Notes under the pieces: generated by a model | Told to the model about the DNA's origin: nothing | Databases searched by the model: none | The model's input: only the letters and a program-made list of their open reading frames with translations | Shown: positions 26,282 to 33,795 of the stretch, piece by piece | Layout of the letters: every line of letters begins with the position of its first letter | Position numbering within the stretch: the first letter of the stretch is position 1 | Program-made: the position numbers and the translations under genes | Assembly (NCBI RefSeq): GCF_900770955.1 | Contig: NZ_CAAGLX010000012.1 | Location: forward strand, 1 to 58,840 | Direction of reading: 5' to 3' | DNA: 58,840 nucleotides | Source: an uncultured Phascolarctobacterium sp. | GTDB taxonomy: Bacteria > Bacillota > Negativicutes > Acidaminococcales > Acidaminococcaceae

Positions 26282-27052
26282 ATGAAATTGTTGGAAAAGA
26301 CAAGAAAGATTAACAAGCTATTACAAAAAGGTGATAAGGTTGAGTTTAACGCTATTGCTCAGCTGCTGCGCGATGTTATTGAAGCAAACATCTATATCGT
26401 TGGCCGTAAGGGCGGCGTAAAGGGATATGCGCTGATTCACGAGTTTGAATGTGACATTATGCGTGAGCAGGTTCTCGACGATATGCGTTTCCCAGAGGAT
26501 TATCTGAGCTTTATTATGAGCGTTAAGGAAACGTTGGCTAATATTCCTCATCAAAACCAAAACTGCTCCTTTGTTACTGATACAAAATGCATTTTTAAAG
26601 GCAAAATGACTACTGTTGTACCTATTTATGGCAACGGTGAACGCCTTGGTACTCTTATTGTTGCTAAATATGATGCAGAATTCAATGATGACGACCTGCT
26701 GCTGGCTGAGTATGCTGCTACTGTTTTGGGCGTAGAAATTCTTCATGACCGCGAAGCAGTTATTTCCGAAGAAATCCGCAAGAAGGCTACCGTACAGGTT
26801 GCTTTCTCTACTTTGTCCTTTTCTGAGCTGGAAGCTATCGTTAACATCATGAGCGAGCTTAAAGGCAGCGAAGGCCTGCTGGTTGCTTCGAAGATTGCTG
26901 ACCGCGTAGGCATTACCCGTTCCGTTATCGTTAACGCATTGCGTAAATTTGAAAGTGCAGGCCTGATTGAAACCAAATCTCTGGGCATGAAGGGCACCTA
27001 CATCCGCGTCCTTAACACTATGCTGTTCGACGAGCTTGAGAAAAGAGCCTAA
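26282..27052 (+). CDS. codY: CodY, GTP- and branched-chain-amino-acid-sensing global regulator
   Basis: The 256-aa protein has the N-terminal GAF sensor (residues 1-155; starts LLEKTRKINKLLQ, contains FPEDYLSFI) and a C-terminal winged HTH (about 200-245) with ASKIADRVGITRSVIVNALRK. It represses amino-acid, peptide and carbon genes in rich conditions. AGGAGG at 26270-26275 precedes the ATG. It is 21 bases after xerC and probably cotranscribed with it. Confidence 0.96.
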   Translation: MKLLEKTRKINKLLQKGDKVEFNAIAQLLRDVIEANIYIVGRKGGVKGYALIHEFECDIMREQVLDDMRFPEDYLSFIMSVKETLANIPHQNQNCSFVTDTKCIFKGKMTTVVPIYGNGERLGTLIVAKYDAEFNDDDLLLAEYAATVLGVEILHDREAVISEEIRKKATVQVAFSTLSFSELEAIVNIMSELKGSEGLLVASKIADRVGITRSVIVNALRKFESAGLIETKSLGMKGTYIRVLNTMLFDELEKRA

Positions 27053-27083
27053 GCTTTTCTGTAAGATAATAAATAGATGAAAC

Positions 27084-27129
27084 AAAGCCTGTCTGCTGTG
27101 ACGATTGTTGCAGCAGGCAGGCTTTTCTT
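27084..27129 (+). terminator. Terminator of xerC-codY
   Basis: AAGCCTGTCTGCTG pairs with CAGCAGGCAGGCTT with one mismatch, followed by TTCTT. Confidence 0.85.
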
Positions 27130-27140
27130 ATGGAAGCTAA

Positions 27141-27178
27141 AGCTCCCTGATACATTCGTATCGGGGAGCTGTTTTTTT
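27141..27178. terminator. Second terminator between codY and hicB
   Basis: AGCTCCCTGATAC / GTATCGGGGAGCT with an ATTC loop, then GTTTTTTT on the + strand. It separates the convergent codY and hicB genes. The + strand has the better T-run. Confidence 0.8.
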
Positions 27179-27551
27179 AGTGTGCAAGCTTTTGACCAAC
27201 AACAAAGGCCAGTGAGTTGTTGACGAACTGGTTCAAGCTGATGCCCTCGCGCTCTGATTCTTCGGCCAGCAGACGGTGCAGTGTTTTGGGTACACGCACT
27301 ACGAACCTGCCGCTAAAACGGGGCTTCATATTCGGTTCGTTGATGGGCAAACCGCGGTCAAGCATATCTTCAAGCCAAAGACCTTTTACCTCCAAGATAT
27401 TGTTGTATGCTTCCTCAAAGGTTTCGCCATCACTCCAACAACCTGGGAGCAGGGGAATGCAGGCGAAGTAACCGCCGCCTTCATCTTCGGGAATAACGCT
27501 GATTTCAACAGGATAATTTAAGGACATGTAATAGTTAAAGTCTTTTTTCAT
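27177..27551 (-). CDS. hicB: HicB-family antitoxin
   Basis: The 124-aa antitoxin has the HicB partial RNase H-like fold at the N-terminus (EDEGGGYFACIPLLPGCWSDGETFEEA, about residues 20-45). A C-terminal ribbon-helix-helix (about 85-120: FVVRVPKTLHRLLAEESEREG, then SLNQFVNNSL) gives DNA binding and autoregulation. ATG 27551 is chosen because AAGGTG lies 6 bases upstream. A GTG at 27560 is possible. The toxin gene ends 10 bases before it, giving the usual toxin-first order. Confidence 0.9.
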   Translation of the reverse strand: MKKDFNYYMSLNYPVEISVIPEDEGGGYFACIPLLPGCWSDGETFEEAYNNILEVKGLWLEDMLDRGLPINEPNMKPRFSGRFVVRVPKTLHRLLAEESEREGISLNQFVNNSLAFVVGQKLAH

Positions 27552-27561
27552 CTGTTTCACC

Positions 27562-27804
27562 TTAACCTTTCGTTAAATCATTCAATAAATCTGCAATCTG
27601 ACGGGCATAGATTTTCTTGATATAGCCCTTGTGCACAGGTATGTACATTGTACTATATCCTTTACAAACAATTTTAAAATGACTGCCACCACCAGTAGGT
27701 GGTTTAACTTCAGCTCCTAACTTTTCTAAGAGAGCTTTAGTCTGGTCCCAAGGCAATTCTTTGCCATTAGCCAGAGCGCGGAGTTTTTTCTCAAGGGAAG
27801 TCAT
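27562..27804 (-). CDS. hicA: HicA-family mRNA interferase toxin
   Basis: The 80-aa protein has the dsRBD-like HicA fold with the catalytic-His motif GGGSHFKIV (about residues 38-46) and PVHKG after it. It would cleave mRNA when HicB is lost. A slightly longer N-terminus than minimal HicA (about 60 aa) is present. GAAGG lies 6 bases before the ATG. The gene starts just downstream of a 16-bp palindrome that probably is its operator. Confidence 0.9.
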   Translation of the reverse strand: MTSLEKKLRALANGKELPWDQTKALLEKLGAEVKPPTGGGSHFKIVCKGYSTMYIPVHKGYIKKIYARQIADLLNDLTKG

Positions 27805-27825
27805 AATATACCTTCTTTCTTTATG

Positions 27826-27841
27826 ATACTATATATAGTAT
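27826..27841 (-). promoter_or_regulatory. Palindromic operator/promoter of hicAB
   Basis: ATACTATATATAGTAT is a perfect 16-bp palindrome 21 bases upstream of hicA. It contains -10-like TATACT / TATAGT sequence. Ribbon-helix-helix antitoxins typically bind such sites, so autoregulation by HicB is likely. Confidence 0.6.
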
Positions 27842-27850
27842 AAAATATCA

Positions 27851-27905
27851 ACAAAAAAATGGCTGTTACGTACTTCATTACGAAATTCGTAACAGCCATT
27901 TAACA
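27851..27905 (-). terminator. Terminator of cstA
   Basis: ATGGCTGTTACG and CGTAACAGCCAT flank a 17-base loop. On the minus strand the stem is followed by seven T. Confidence 0.85.
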
Positions 27906-27937
27906 CGTTCAGTGTTTAATGCTTATAGCATATTGGG

Positions 27938-29554
27938 TTATTTTGCACCACCAAAGAGAGTCTTTCTGGCTTCCATGAACAGAGCGATTGCCAGAATGAA
28001 GAGGACAGAACCCAATGCAGCGGTAATGATATGAGTTGCCAGGTTAGCGAAGATGATTTGTGCCAGTGCAACCAAAGTTACACAGAACATAAATGCCATC
28101 GGAATGAGAACCATCAGGTTGTCACGGCCAACGCTCTTCAGCCATACACCCACAGCCAACAGGGAGAGAGCAGCCAACAGCTGGTTAGCAGCACCGAAGA
28201 TCGGCCAGATGGTGAGGTAGGAACCAAGGGACATATAACCGGACAGTACAACGGTAATCAGAGTAGCAACATACGGGTTGGTAAGAACATTGCCTTCTGC
28301 TTCACCGGTTTTCGGATCAATTTTAGTGAACAGCTCCTGGAAAATGAAGCGTCCCAGACGGGTTGCGGTATCAAGAGTAGTCATAGCGAAAGCGGAGATG
28401 GTCAGAGCAACAAAGCCTTTAGCAACGCCGAAGGAGAAGCCAAGCTTGGTCATGAATGTACCAACGCCGTCAGCGAATACGTTTACAGGACCACCGTTTT
28501 TCAGGAGCTCAGTCAGCTTGTCTCCGCCAACATAACCAACAGCAACAACTGCTACTACAGCCAGCACGCCTTCAAGCAGCATGGAGCCGTAGCCGATGAG
28601 CTTAGCATTGCCTTCGTTATCGAGCTGTTTGGAGGTAGTACCGGAGGATACCAGGGAGTGGAAGCCACTGATAGCACCGCAAGCAACGGTTACGAACAGC
28701 ATCGGGAACATCGGGTTAGTGCCTTTGCCGGAAGGATCAAAGGTGGTGAATGCCGGCAGCTGCATGGAAGGCTGATAAATTGCGATACCAACAAGCGCAA
28801 ATGCGATGCAGGCATACAGCAGGAAGGAGTTCAGATAGTCACGCGGCTGCAGCAGAATCCAAACAGGAGCGATGGAAGCAACGAAGATGTAAACCATCAG
28901 GATGCAAACCCATACGTTTTTGCTCAGGTGCAGCGGATACATGTTGCCGATAGCAATTGCAGCAACCAGCATGATAACACCGATAACGGTGCCTACGCCG
29001 AGTTTCAGGCCGCAGCGATATACGGAGAAGCCGAAGATAACAGCCAGCACGATGAACAGCAGAGAAGCGGTTGCAGCCTGCGGGCTTGCTACGAAGGTAG
29101 CAGCTACGATATTAGCGAAAGCAGCAATAACAACGAGCAGAGTTACATATGCGAAAATAGAGAAGAGGAACTTGCCGCTCTTGCCCAGGGTTGCATCAAT
29201 AATCTGACCGATGGTTTTGCCATCAAAACGAAGGGAGGAGTACAGAGCACCGAAGTCGTGTACGCCGCCGAAGAAGATACTGCCGATTAAAATCCACAGC
29301 ATTACAGGAACCCAACCGAATACAGCAGCGGTGATAGGACCAACGATAGGACCGGCACCGGCGATGGAGGAGAAGTGATGGCCCATCAATACAGCAGGCT
29401 TAGTCGGCATATAGTCGACGTTATCGCACAATCTCTCAGCCGGAGTCTTGCGGGTAGGGTCAACACCCCATTTTTTACACAGCCAGGAACCATAGGTTAC
29501 GTAGGCAACAAAGAAGATAATCATTGAGCCTACAAGCAACATTAAACCACTCAT
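27938..29554 (-). CDS. cstA: CstA-family carbon starvation / pyruvate-peptide transporter
   Basis: The 538-aa polytopic membrane protein (about 14 hydrophobic segments) has the family signature LMGHHFSSIAGAGPIVGP (about residue 57), TLDTATRLGRFI (about 378) and GAANQLLAALSL. It belongs to the short CstA form, compared with about 700 aa in enterics. Members take up pyruvate or peptides. ATG 29554 is preferred because AAAGG is 9 bases upstream; the earlier in-frame ATG at 29563 abuts that site. A CodY-regulated role is plausible, but I saw no convincing CodY box. Confidence 0.92.
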   Translation of the reverse strand: MSGLMLLVGSMIIFFVAYVTYGSWLCKKWGVDPTRKTPAERLCDNVDYMPTKPAVLMGHHFSSIAGAGPIVGPITAAVFGWVPVMLWILIGSIFFGGVHDFGALYSSLRFDGKTIGQIIDATLGKSGKFLFSIFAYVTLLVVIAAFANIVAATFVASPQAATASLLFIVLAVIFGFSVYRCGLKLGVGTVIGVIMLVAAIAIGNMYPLHLSKNVWVCILMVYIFVASIAPVWILLQPRDYLNSFLLYACIAFALVGIAIYQPSMQLPAFTTFDPSGKGTNPMFPMLFVTVACGAISGFHSLVSSGTTSKQLDNEGNAKLIGYGSMLLEGVLAVVAVVAVGYVGGDKLTELLKNGGPVNVFADGVGTFMTKLGFSFGVAKGFVALTISAFAMTTLDTATRLGRFIFQELFTKIDPKTGEAEGNVLTNPYVATLITVVLSGYMSLGSYLTIWPIFGAANQLLAALSLLAVGVWLKSVGRDNLMVLIPMAFMFCVTLVALAQIIFANLATHIITAALGSVLFILAIALFMEARKTLFGGAK

Positions 29555-29653
29555 AAATAACATCCTTTCTTTCCCTTTTGCATCATTGCAAAATAAATAA
29601 TTTAGAAAATGATAACTACTAGTGCACTCTATATCTTGTGTGCAATATAGAAT

Positions 29654-29681
29654 AGTATATCACATTTAGGATTATTGTCAA
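29654..29681 (-). promoter_or_regulatory. Promoter of cstA
   Basis: On the minus strand TTGACA (29676-29681) and TATACT (29654-29659) are 16 bp apart. The leader to the cstA start is about 95 bases. Confidence 0.75.
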
Positions 29682-29708
29682 CGAATTGTCACAGAATTAT
29701 TTATTAAG

Positions 29709-29766
29709 TTAAAAAAAAGAAAAAGCTGTTAAGATTTGTACAAAATGTGTAAATACTTAACAGCTG
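29709..29766 (-). terminator. Terminator of the 165-aa unknown gene
   Basis: AGCTGTTAAG (29724-29733) and CTTAACAGCT (29756-29765) form a perfect 10-bp stem. On the minus strand it runs into TTTTCTTTTTTTT. Confidence 0.85.
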
Positions 29767-29822
29767 TATACGATTTGTTTTTTCCTTGGAGGAATAACTT
29801 GTCTAGTGTGAATTGACAAACA

Positions 29823-30320
29823 TCAAGCTTTGGTAAACTCGAAAAGAGCCTTCTGTTTAACGCCTGCCTTGTTGCAATAAAGCCGTTGTGACGGGATATC
29901 AACGATGTATAATGCAAGATCAGACCAGCCCTTCAGGGTGAAGCAATAGTCCTTGTGCTGCCTGAGCTTCTGCAATTCTGCAAGAGTTTTGTCATCAACT
30001 CCTGCCTCACAGATAAGCACGAGGGCATAGATGCTGCTCATATGCTCTGTAGTTGTTTTGAGCGCCGCCATAGCGTCCTTGGTGAACTGCAGATAGGGAA
30101 GAGCCATATCCATGGTAAGCAGTTTGTCGAAGCATGCCGCATAAAGATATTCGTTGTGCTGCACGCTGTAGGTTTTTAAGGTTGGCACGATAAAATAGCC
30201 CTCGTCCGCAGCGTTAAGCTCTGCTGCGAGGACGAACGCCGGTGCCTTCGGCAAAGGCTTCTTATCATAATAATGAGCAAGACGCTGCTCCAGCTGCTGT
30301 AAATATTCTTGACCGTTCAT
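29823..30320 (-). CDS. Unknown cytoplasmic protein, 165 aa
   Basis: I do not recognise this protein. It has no signal peptide or membrane segment. The N-terminal 25 residues are predicted helical (EYLQQLEQRLAHYYDKK). The rest looks mixed alpha/beta, with an LYAACFDKLLTMD segment near residue 60 and a C-terminal segment of alternating hydrophobics (CFTLKGWSDLALYIVDI). The ATG follows AAGGAAG. It is a single-gene unit with its own promoter, terminator and a possible operator. Confidence 0.75.
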   Translation of the reverse strand: MNGQEYLQQLEQRLAHYYDKKPLPKAPAFVLAAELNAADEGYFIVPTLKTYSVQHNEYLYAACFDKLLTMDMALPYLQFTKDAMAALKTTTEHMSSIYALVLICEAGVDDKTLAELQKLRQHKDYCFTLKGWSDLALYIVDIPSQRLYCNKAGVKQKALFEFTKA

Positions 30321-30341
30321 TATAGTACTTCCTTTGTGGTT

Positions 30342-30380
30342 GATAGCTCTTAGTATAAGCTATCAGACGACTTTTGTCCA
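30342..30380 (-). promoter_or_regulatory. Promoter with overlapping inverted repeat, upstream of the 165-aa gene
   Basis: On the minus strand TGGACA (30375-30380) and TATACT (30352-30357) are 17 bp apart. The inverted repeat GATAGCT (30342-30348) / AGCTATC (30358-30364) brackets the -10 box, a good position for a repressor. Confidence 0.6.
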
Positions 30381-30501
30381 GTAAGACATGGATTCCGGTC
30401 TGTTTAAGACTTATTTGCCAGGCTGCGTTGCGATTTGCTATATATAATAGGATATGAATGTTCTTAAAATAGTAAAATTATGAAAAAAATTTCGATAACT
30501 A

Positions 30502-30530
30502 ATGACAATCAGCTCATTTCAAGATATAAT
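30502..30530 (+). promoter_or_regulatory. Promoter of pduL
   Basis: ATGACA at 30502-30507, 17-bp spacer, TATAAT at 30525-30530. Confidence 0.72.
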
Positions 30531-30570
30531 AAGTATATAAACAAAAAATTATTTCATGAGGTGACATACA

Positions 30571-31146
30571 ATGCAATTTCCGATAGTTTTAGGTGTTTCT
30601 GCACGTCACGCACATCTGTGCCGTGAGCATATGGATATTTTATTTGGTGAAGCCAGCGAGCTGCACGTTAAAAAGCCGATTGGCCAGCCTGGTCAGTTTG
30701 CTTCCGAAGAACAGATTACTATGGTAACTCCCAAGGATTCCATGAAGCTGCGTATCATCGGTCCTCTGCGTCCGGAAACCCAGATTGAACTTTCTTTGAC
30801 TGACGCGCGTAAGGTTGGCCTGGATGCTCCTATCCGCAACAGCGGTGACATTGAAGGCAGCGCAGGCGCTAAGCTCATCGGTCCGAAGGGCGAGCTGGAG
30901 CTGAAGGAGGGTATCATCATCGCTGCACGCCACGTGCATCTGTACCCGGAAACCGCTGAAAAATACGGCCTGAAGGACGGCGATATCGTTGATATTACCA
31001 CAGAGGGCGAGCGTTCCGTAACACTGCATAATGTTCTGGTACGTGCGGGCGTAAAGCATGCTGACGAGGTTCATATCGATACTGACGAAGCTAATGCCTG
31101 CAACCTGGACAGCGGCGTTATGGTTAATATTGTCTACAATAAATAA
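30571..31146 (+). CDS. pduL: PduL-type phosphate acyltransferase (phosphotransacylase)
   Basis: PduL interconverts acyl-CoA and acyl-phosphate (propanoyl or acetyl) using a zinc site unrelated to Pta. At 191 aa it has both PduL domains with their metal-binding motifs: SARHAHL near residue 10 and AARHVHL near 117, plus RNSGDIEGSAGAKL between them. There is no N-terminal extension that would target it to a microcompartment and no shell genes nearby, so it likely acts in the cytosol in acetate or propionate formation. GAGGTGAC precedes the ATG. Confidence 0.93.
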   Translation: MQFPIVLGVSARHAHLCREHMDILFGEASELHVKKPIGQPGQFASEEQITMVTPKDSMKLRIIGPLRPETQIELSLTDARKVGLDAPIRNSGDIEGSAGAKLIGPKGELELKEGIIIAARHVHLYPETAEKYGLKDGDIVDITTEGERSVTLHNVLVRAGVKHADEVHIDTDEANACNLDSGVMVNIVYNK

Positions 31147-31181
31147 TTGCACCGTTTTTTAAACCAAAGGATGGTGAGTAT

Positions 31182-32660
31182 ATGAAAAAAATCACAGCCT
31201 TGGCGGCAGCGCTTGTTTTGTGCGCTGCGCATGCTTCAGCTTACGAAAACAGCTATGCCGGCTACAGCGTTAAGGACGGACAGCCTTACTACAAGCTGGA
31301 AGCAAAAAAGGTTTATGCGTATACCAATATCAGCAGCAAAAAAGTCTATCAGGATGAAGAAGATTTAAAACATACCGCTGTTAACATCGTTAATTATTAC
31401 ACAGCAGAGGATATGGAGCAGATTTTAGGCGAAAAATTCTCTACTGCTTATTTTGATGCGGAATATGAGAAGCTGGCGCTTTTGGAGCGCTCCCAGCTCA
31501 ATCCGAAAACCGTACCCGCGCCGCTGCTGGAGCTTGAAAAATATGCAGAGCATGACAGCAACGGTAATCTGACGATTCAGAGCAAGGTGCTCAAGGAGAA
31601 GCTGGAAAAGCTCACGCCTCTTATTAAGACAGGGAAAATTGCCGGTAAAAAGGCGATAACTATTTCTTATCTGTATAAGCAGGGTGATGTGCTGGTTAAA
31701 ATTGATACCAGCCTTGTTTCTGCCAATGACAGACTTTATCTGCTGTCGACAGTCAATACCGACCAGGATCTGTACGCGTCCAAAAAGGACGAGAAGGCTG
31801 CTGATGCCGATGCAGACATCGACGAAACAGATACTGATGAAGAAAACGAAGAAGCGAAGACTGAGCCTAAAAATGCTGCTTCCATAAAGGAAGAAATGGA
31901 AAAGGCTCTGGAGGTCGAGAACGTTTTTGTCCGTGATGTACCGGCAGAAACTATGCAGCGCTTTGATGCTGTTCACAACAATCTGTTGAAGGGCTTTAAG
32001 GCCTTTACTCCGGTAAGTACGCCAAAAACAATCAGCTATACTGACGCTGCCGCAGGTAAAAGTGTACAGCTGCCTGATGACTGGTTCTACGGTCAGCTGA
32101 ATCTTAAATATAAGGATAAGGGCACCTTTTACCTGACTTTGGCTTCTTCAATGAAGGAAATGCAGGAGGTTGCCGCAAATACTGATTATGACAGTCTTTA
32201 TTCCGTATTAGCTATTCCGCAGGCTGACCCCGAATACCAGAAGAAAGTTATGGAGCTTTACAGCAGCGGTGCGCGTAATGTTCTGCAGCACTGGAATCAT
32301 CTGTTGATTACTGCCAGCGTTGACAATATTACCGATGCGGAAATCAAAGAGCTTCTTTCAACGCCTGTTGCCAACAGACTTGCGGTCGAGAGCTTTATCT
32401 CCGAAGGTCTGCAGCGCATGAAGGGTTTCAGCAACGATTACTTTGCTTTGACGGATTATAAGACAAATTTTGACTTCACTAAGGAAAAAGCTCTCATCGA
32501 CATCAATGCCGATACTAAATTACTGAAGGATTTTGCTTATAACAACAAAATTTTGCTGAGCTGCAGCCAAAAGGCCGCTACAGCGATGCTTTTTATCAAA
32601 AAAACCGACGTTGAGACAGAAAAAGCCCTTGAACAGCAACTGAACGAATGGCACTTTTAA
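31182..32660 (+). CDS. Secreted protein of unknown function, 492 aa
   Basis: A typical Sec signal peptide is seen (KK, then LAAALVLCAAHASA, cleavage near residue 20). No lipobox or anchor is obvious. The mature protein is helical and charged, with an acidic linker of Asp/Glu near residues 206-230 (DADADIDETDTDEENEE) dividing two halves. I do not recognise a family. It starts 35 bases after pduL with AAAGGATGGTGAG upstream and may share its transcript. The first half holds YSVKDGQPYYKLEAKKVY, which suggests a repeated surface-exposed sheet. Confidence 0.75.
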   Translation: MKKITALAAALVLCAAHASAYENSYAGYSVKDGQPYYKLEAKKVYAYTNISSKKVYQDEEDLKHTAVNIVNYYTAEDMEQILGEKFSTAYFDAEYEKLALLERSQLNPKTVPAPLLELEKYAEHDSNGNLTIQSKVLKEKLEKLTPLIKTGKIAGKKAITISYLYKQGDVLVKIDTSLVSANDRLYLLSTVNTDQDLYASKKDEKAADADADIDETDTDEENEEAKTEPKNAASIKEEMEKALEVENVFVRDVPAETMQRFDAVHNNLLKGFKAFTPVSTPKTISYTDAAAGKSVQLPDDWFYGQLNLKYKDKGTFYLTLASSMKEMQEVAANTDYDSLYSVLAIPQADPEYQKKVMELYSSGARNVLQHWNHLLITASVDNITDAEIKELLSTPVANRLAVESFISEGLQRMKGFSNDYFALTDYKTNFDFTKEKALIDINADTKLLKDFAYNNKILLSCSQKAATAMLFIKKTDVETEKALEQQLNEWHF

Positions 32661-32674
32661 TTACACAGGTGTAA
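32661..32674. promoter_or_regulatory. Small inverted repeat after the secreted protein gene
   Basis: TTACAC-AG-GTGTAA directly follows the stop codon. It is too short and lacks a T-run for a terminator. It could be a binding site for the small gene downstream. Confidence 0.3.
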
Positions 32675-32785
32675 TGAGTTGTGGTGCGTAAAAATCTCGC
32701 GTCTGAAAAAAGGAAAATTTAACATAATATACATTATCGGACGTAAAATATTATTTCGCACTCAACACATCAGAAAGGAAATGCT

Positions 32786-32902
32786 ATGGATAAAGTCATT
32801 TCTGTACTATGGAAAATACTTAAAATATTGCTTTTAATGGTGGGCATATTTTATATACTCATGCTTATTTTGAGTTTTTTTAGTATTATTCTTATGAAAT
32901 AG
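32786..32902 (+). CDS. Small single-pass membrane protein, 38 aa
   Basis: This short frame runs from ATG 32786 to TAG 32902. AGAAAGGAA at 32772-32780 is an ideal ribosome-binding site, 7 bases away. The product begins MDKVISVLWKILK and then has about 23 hydrophobic residues ending in MK, so it is a positively charged amphipathic start plus one transmembrane helix. It resembles small regulatory membrane peptides or a type I toxin in shape, but no antisense partner was identified. It lies just upstream of the lexA promoter. Confidence 0.55.
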   Translation: MDKVISVLWKILKILLLMVGIFYILMLILSFFSIILMK

Positions 32903-32920
32903 TCACATGCGCACTGCTGT

Positions 32921-32949
32921 TTGACGAAATTACTTTTATCTGTTATAAT
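32921..32949 (+). promoter_or_regulatory. Promoter of lexA
   Basis: TTGACG at 32921-32926, 17-bp spacer, TATAAT at 32944-32949. I found no clear GAAC-N4-GTTC SOS box around it. Confidence 0.78.
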
Positions 32950-32991
32950 TTGTATAAGGTTAACTATAAACACATGATTGGAGGGTCTAAA

Positions 32992-33657
32992 ATGGGAAGA
33001 AGAAAAGCACTCCCGCCGGACTTTGATGGCAACTATACCGAAGATATGTTGTCTGAACGCCAACGTAACATTTTGAAATTCGTCCGTACTTTTATCAATC
33101 ATAAGGGCTATCCGCCTGCTGTACGCGAAATCGGTGCAGCAGTAGGTTTATCCTCCAGTGCCAGCGTGCATAATCATCTGAAGAAGCTGCAGGAGTATGG
33201 CTTCATTCAGCGTGATGCTGCCAAGCCGCGTGCATTGGAGCTGATGAGCGAAAGCGATGCCTGGAGAAATAAGCTCCTTGTTCCGGTACCACTGGTTGGC
33301 AAGGTTACTGCAGGTGTTCCTATTCTCGCTGTCGAGAACATTGAAGAGACTTATCCTATTCCTCGCGACCTGATTGGCTGCGACGATGATGTTTTCATGC
33401 TTTCCGTATGCGGTGACAGCATGATTAACGCAGGTATTCTGGATCATGACTACATTATTGCACGCAAGCAGAATTTTGCTAATAACGGTGATATTGTTGT
33501 TGCTTTGATTGACGGCGAGGAAACTACTGTTAAGCGTTACTTCCGCGAGCTGCGCAGCGTGCGCTTGCAGCCGGAAAACGATAAGTACGAGCCGATTGTA
33601 GGCTCTGACAACATTAAGGTGCTTGGTAAGGTTATTTCTGTATTCCGTATGCTCTGA
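32992..33657 (+). CDS. lexA: LexA, SOS repressor
   Basis: The 221-aa protein has an N-terminal winged HTH (about residues 15-80: LSERQRNILKFV, PPAVREIGAAVGLSSSASVHNHLKKL) and a C-terminal S24 peptidase domain. The self-cleavage bond is Ala-Gly in VTAGVP (about 106). The catalytic Ser is in CGDSM (about 141) and the Lys in ETTVKRY (about 179). ATG 32992 has GGAGGG 7 bases upstream. An in-frame upstream ATG (32950) lies over the promoter region and is rejected. The N-terminal GRRKALPPDFDG extension is a little longer than in Bacillus LexA. Confidence 0.94.
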   Translation: MGRRKALPPDFDGNYTEDMLSERQRNILKFVRTFINHKGYPPAVREIGAAVGLSSSASVHNHLKKLQEYGFIQRDAAKPRALELMSESDAWRNKLLVPVPLVGKVTAGVPILAVENIEETYPIPRDLIGCDDDVFMLSVCGDSMINAGILDHDYIIARKQNFANNGDIVVALIDGEETTVKRYFRELRSVRLQPENDKYEPIVGSDNIKVLGKVISVFRML

Positions 33658-33711
33658 TAGCTTGACTGTAAAATGCATGTAAAATGATGTCACTTTAGCG
33701 TCAAATACAAA

Positions 33712-33739
33712 AAACAGCTCTTTACAGAGCTGTTTTTTT
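33712..33739 (+). terminator. Terminator of lexA
   Basis: ACAGCTCT / AGAGCTGT stem with a TTAC loop, preceded by six A and followed by seven T. Confidence 0.9.
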
Positions 33740-33795
33740 GTTATATATTATAGTTATGAATGTGTGTAAACGATTTTTACAAGGAGATGACGCTT

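Noticed and set aside
28031..29290. 419-codon open frame on the + strand
   Set aside because: Antisense to cstA; its Gln/Asn/Ser-rich composition is typical of a shadow frame.
29595..29615. Possible CodY box upstream of cstA
   Set aside because: AATTT-AGAAAAT is two bases shorter than the AATTTTCWGAAAATT consensus, so the match needs a gap.
32905..32991. SOS box at lexA
   Set aside because: I looked for GAAC-N4-GTTC and variants around the promoter and found no convincing match.
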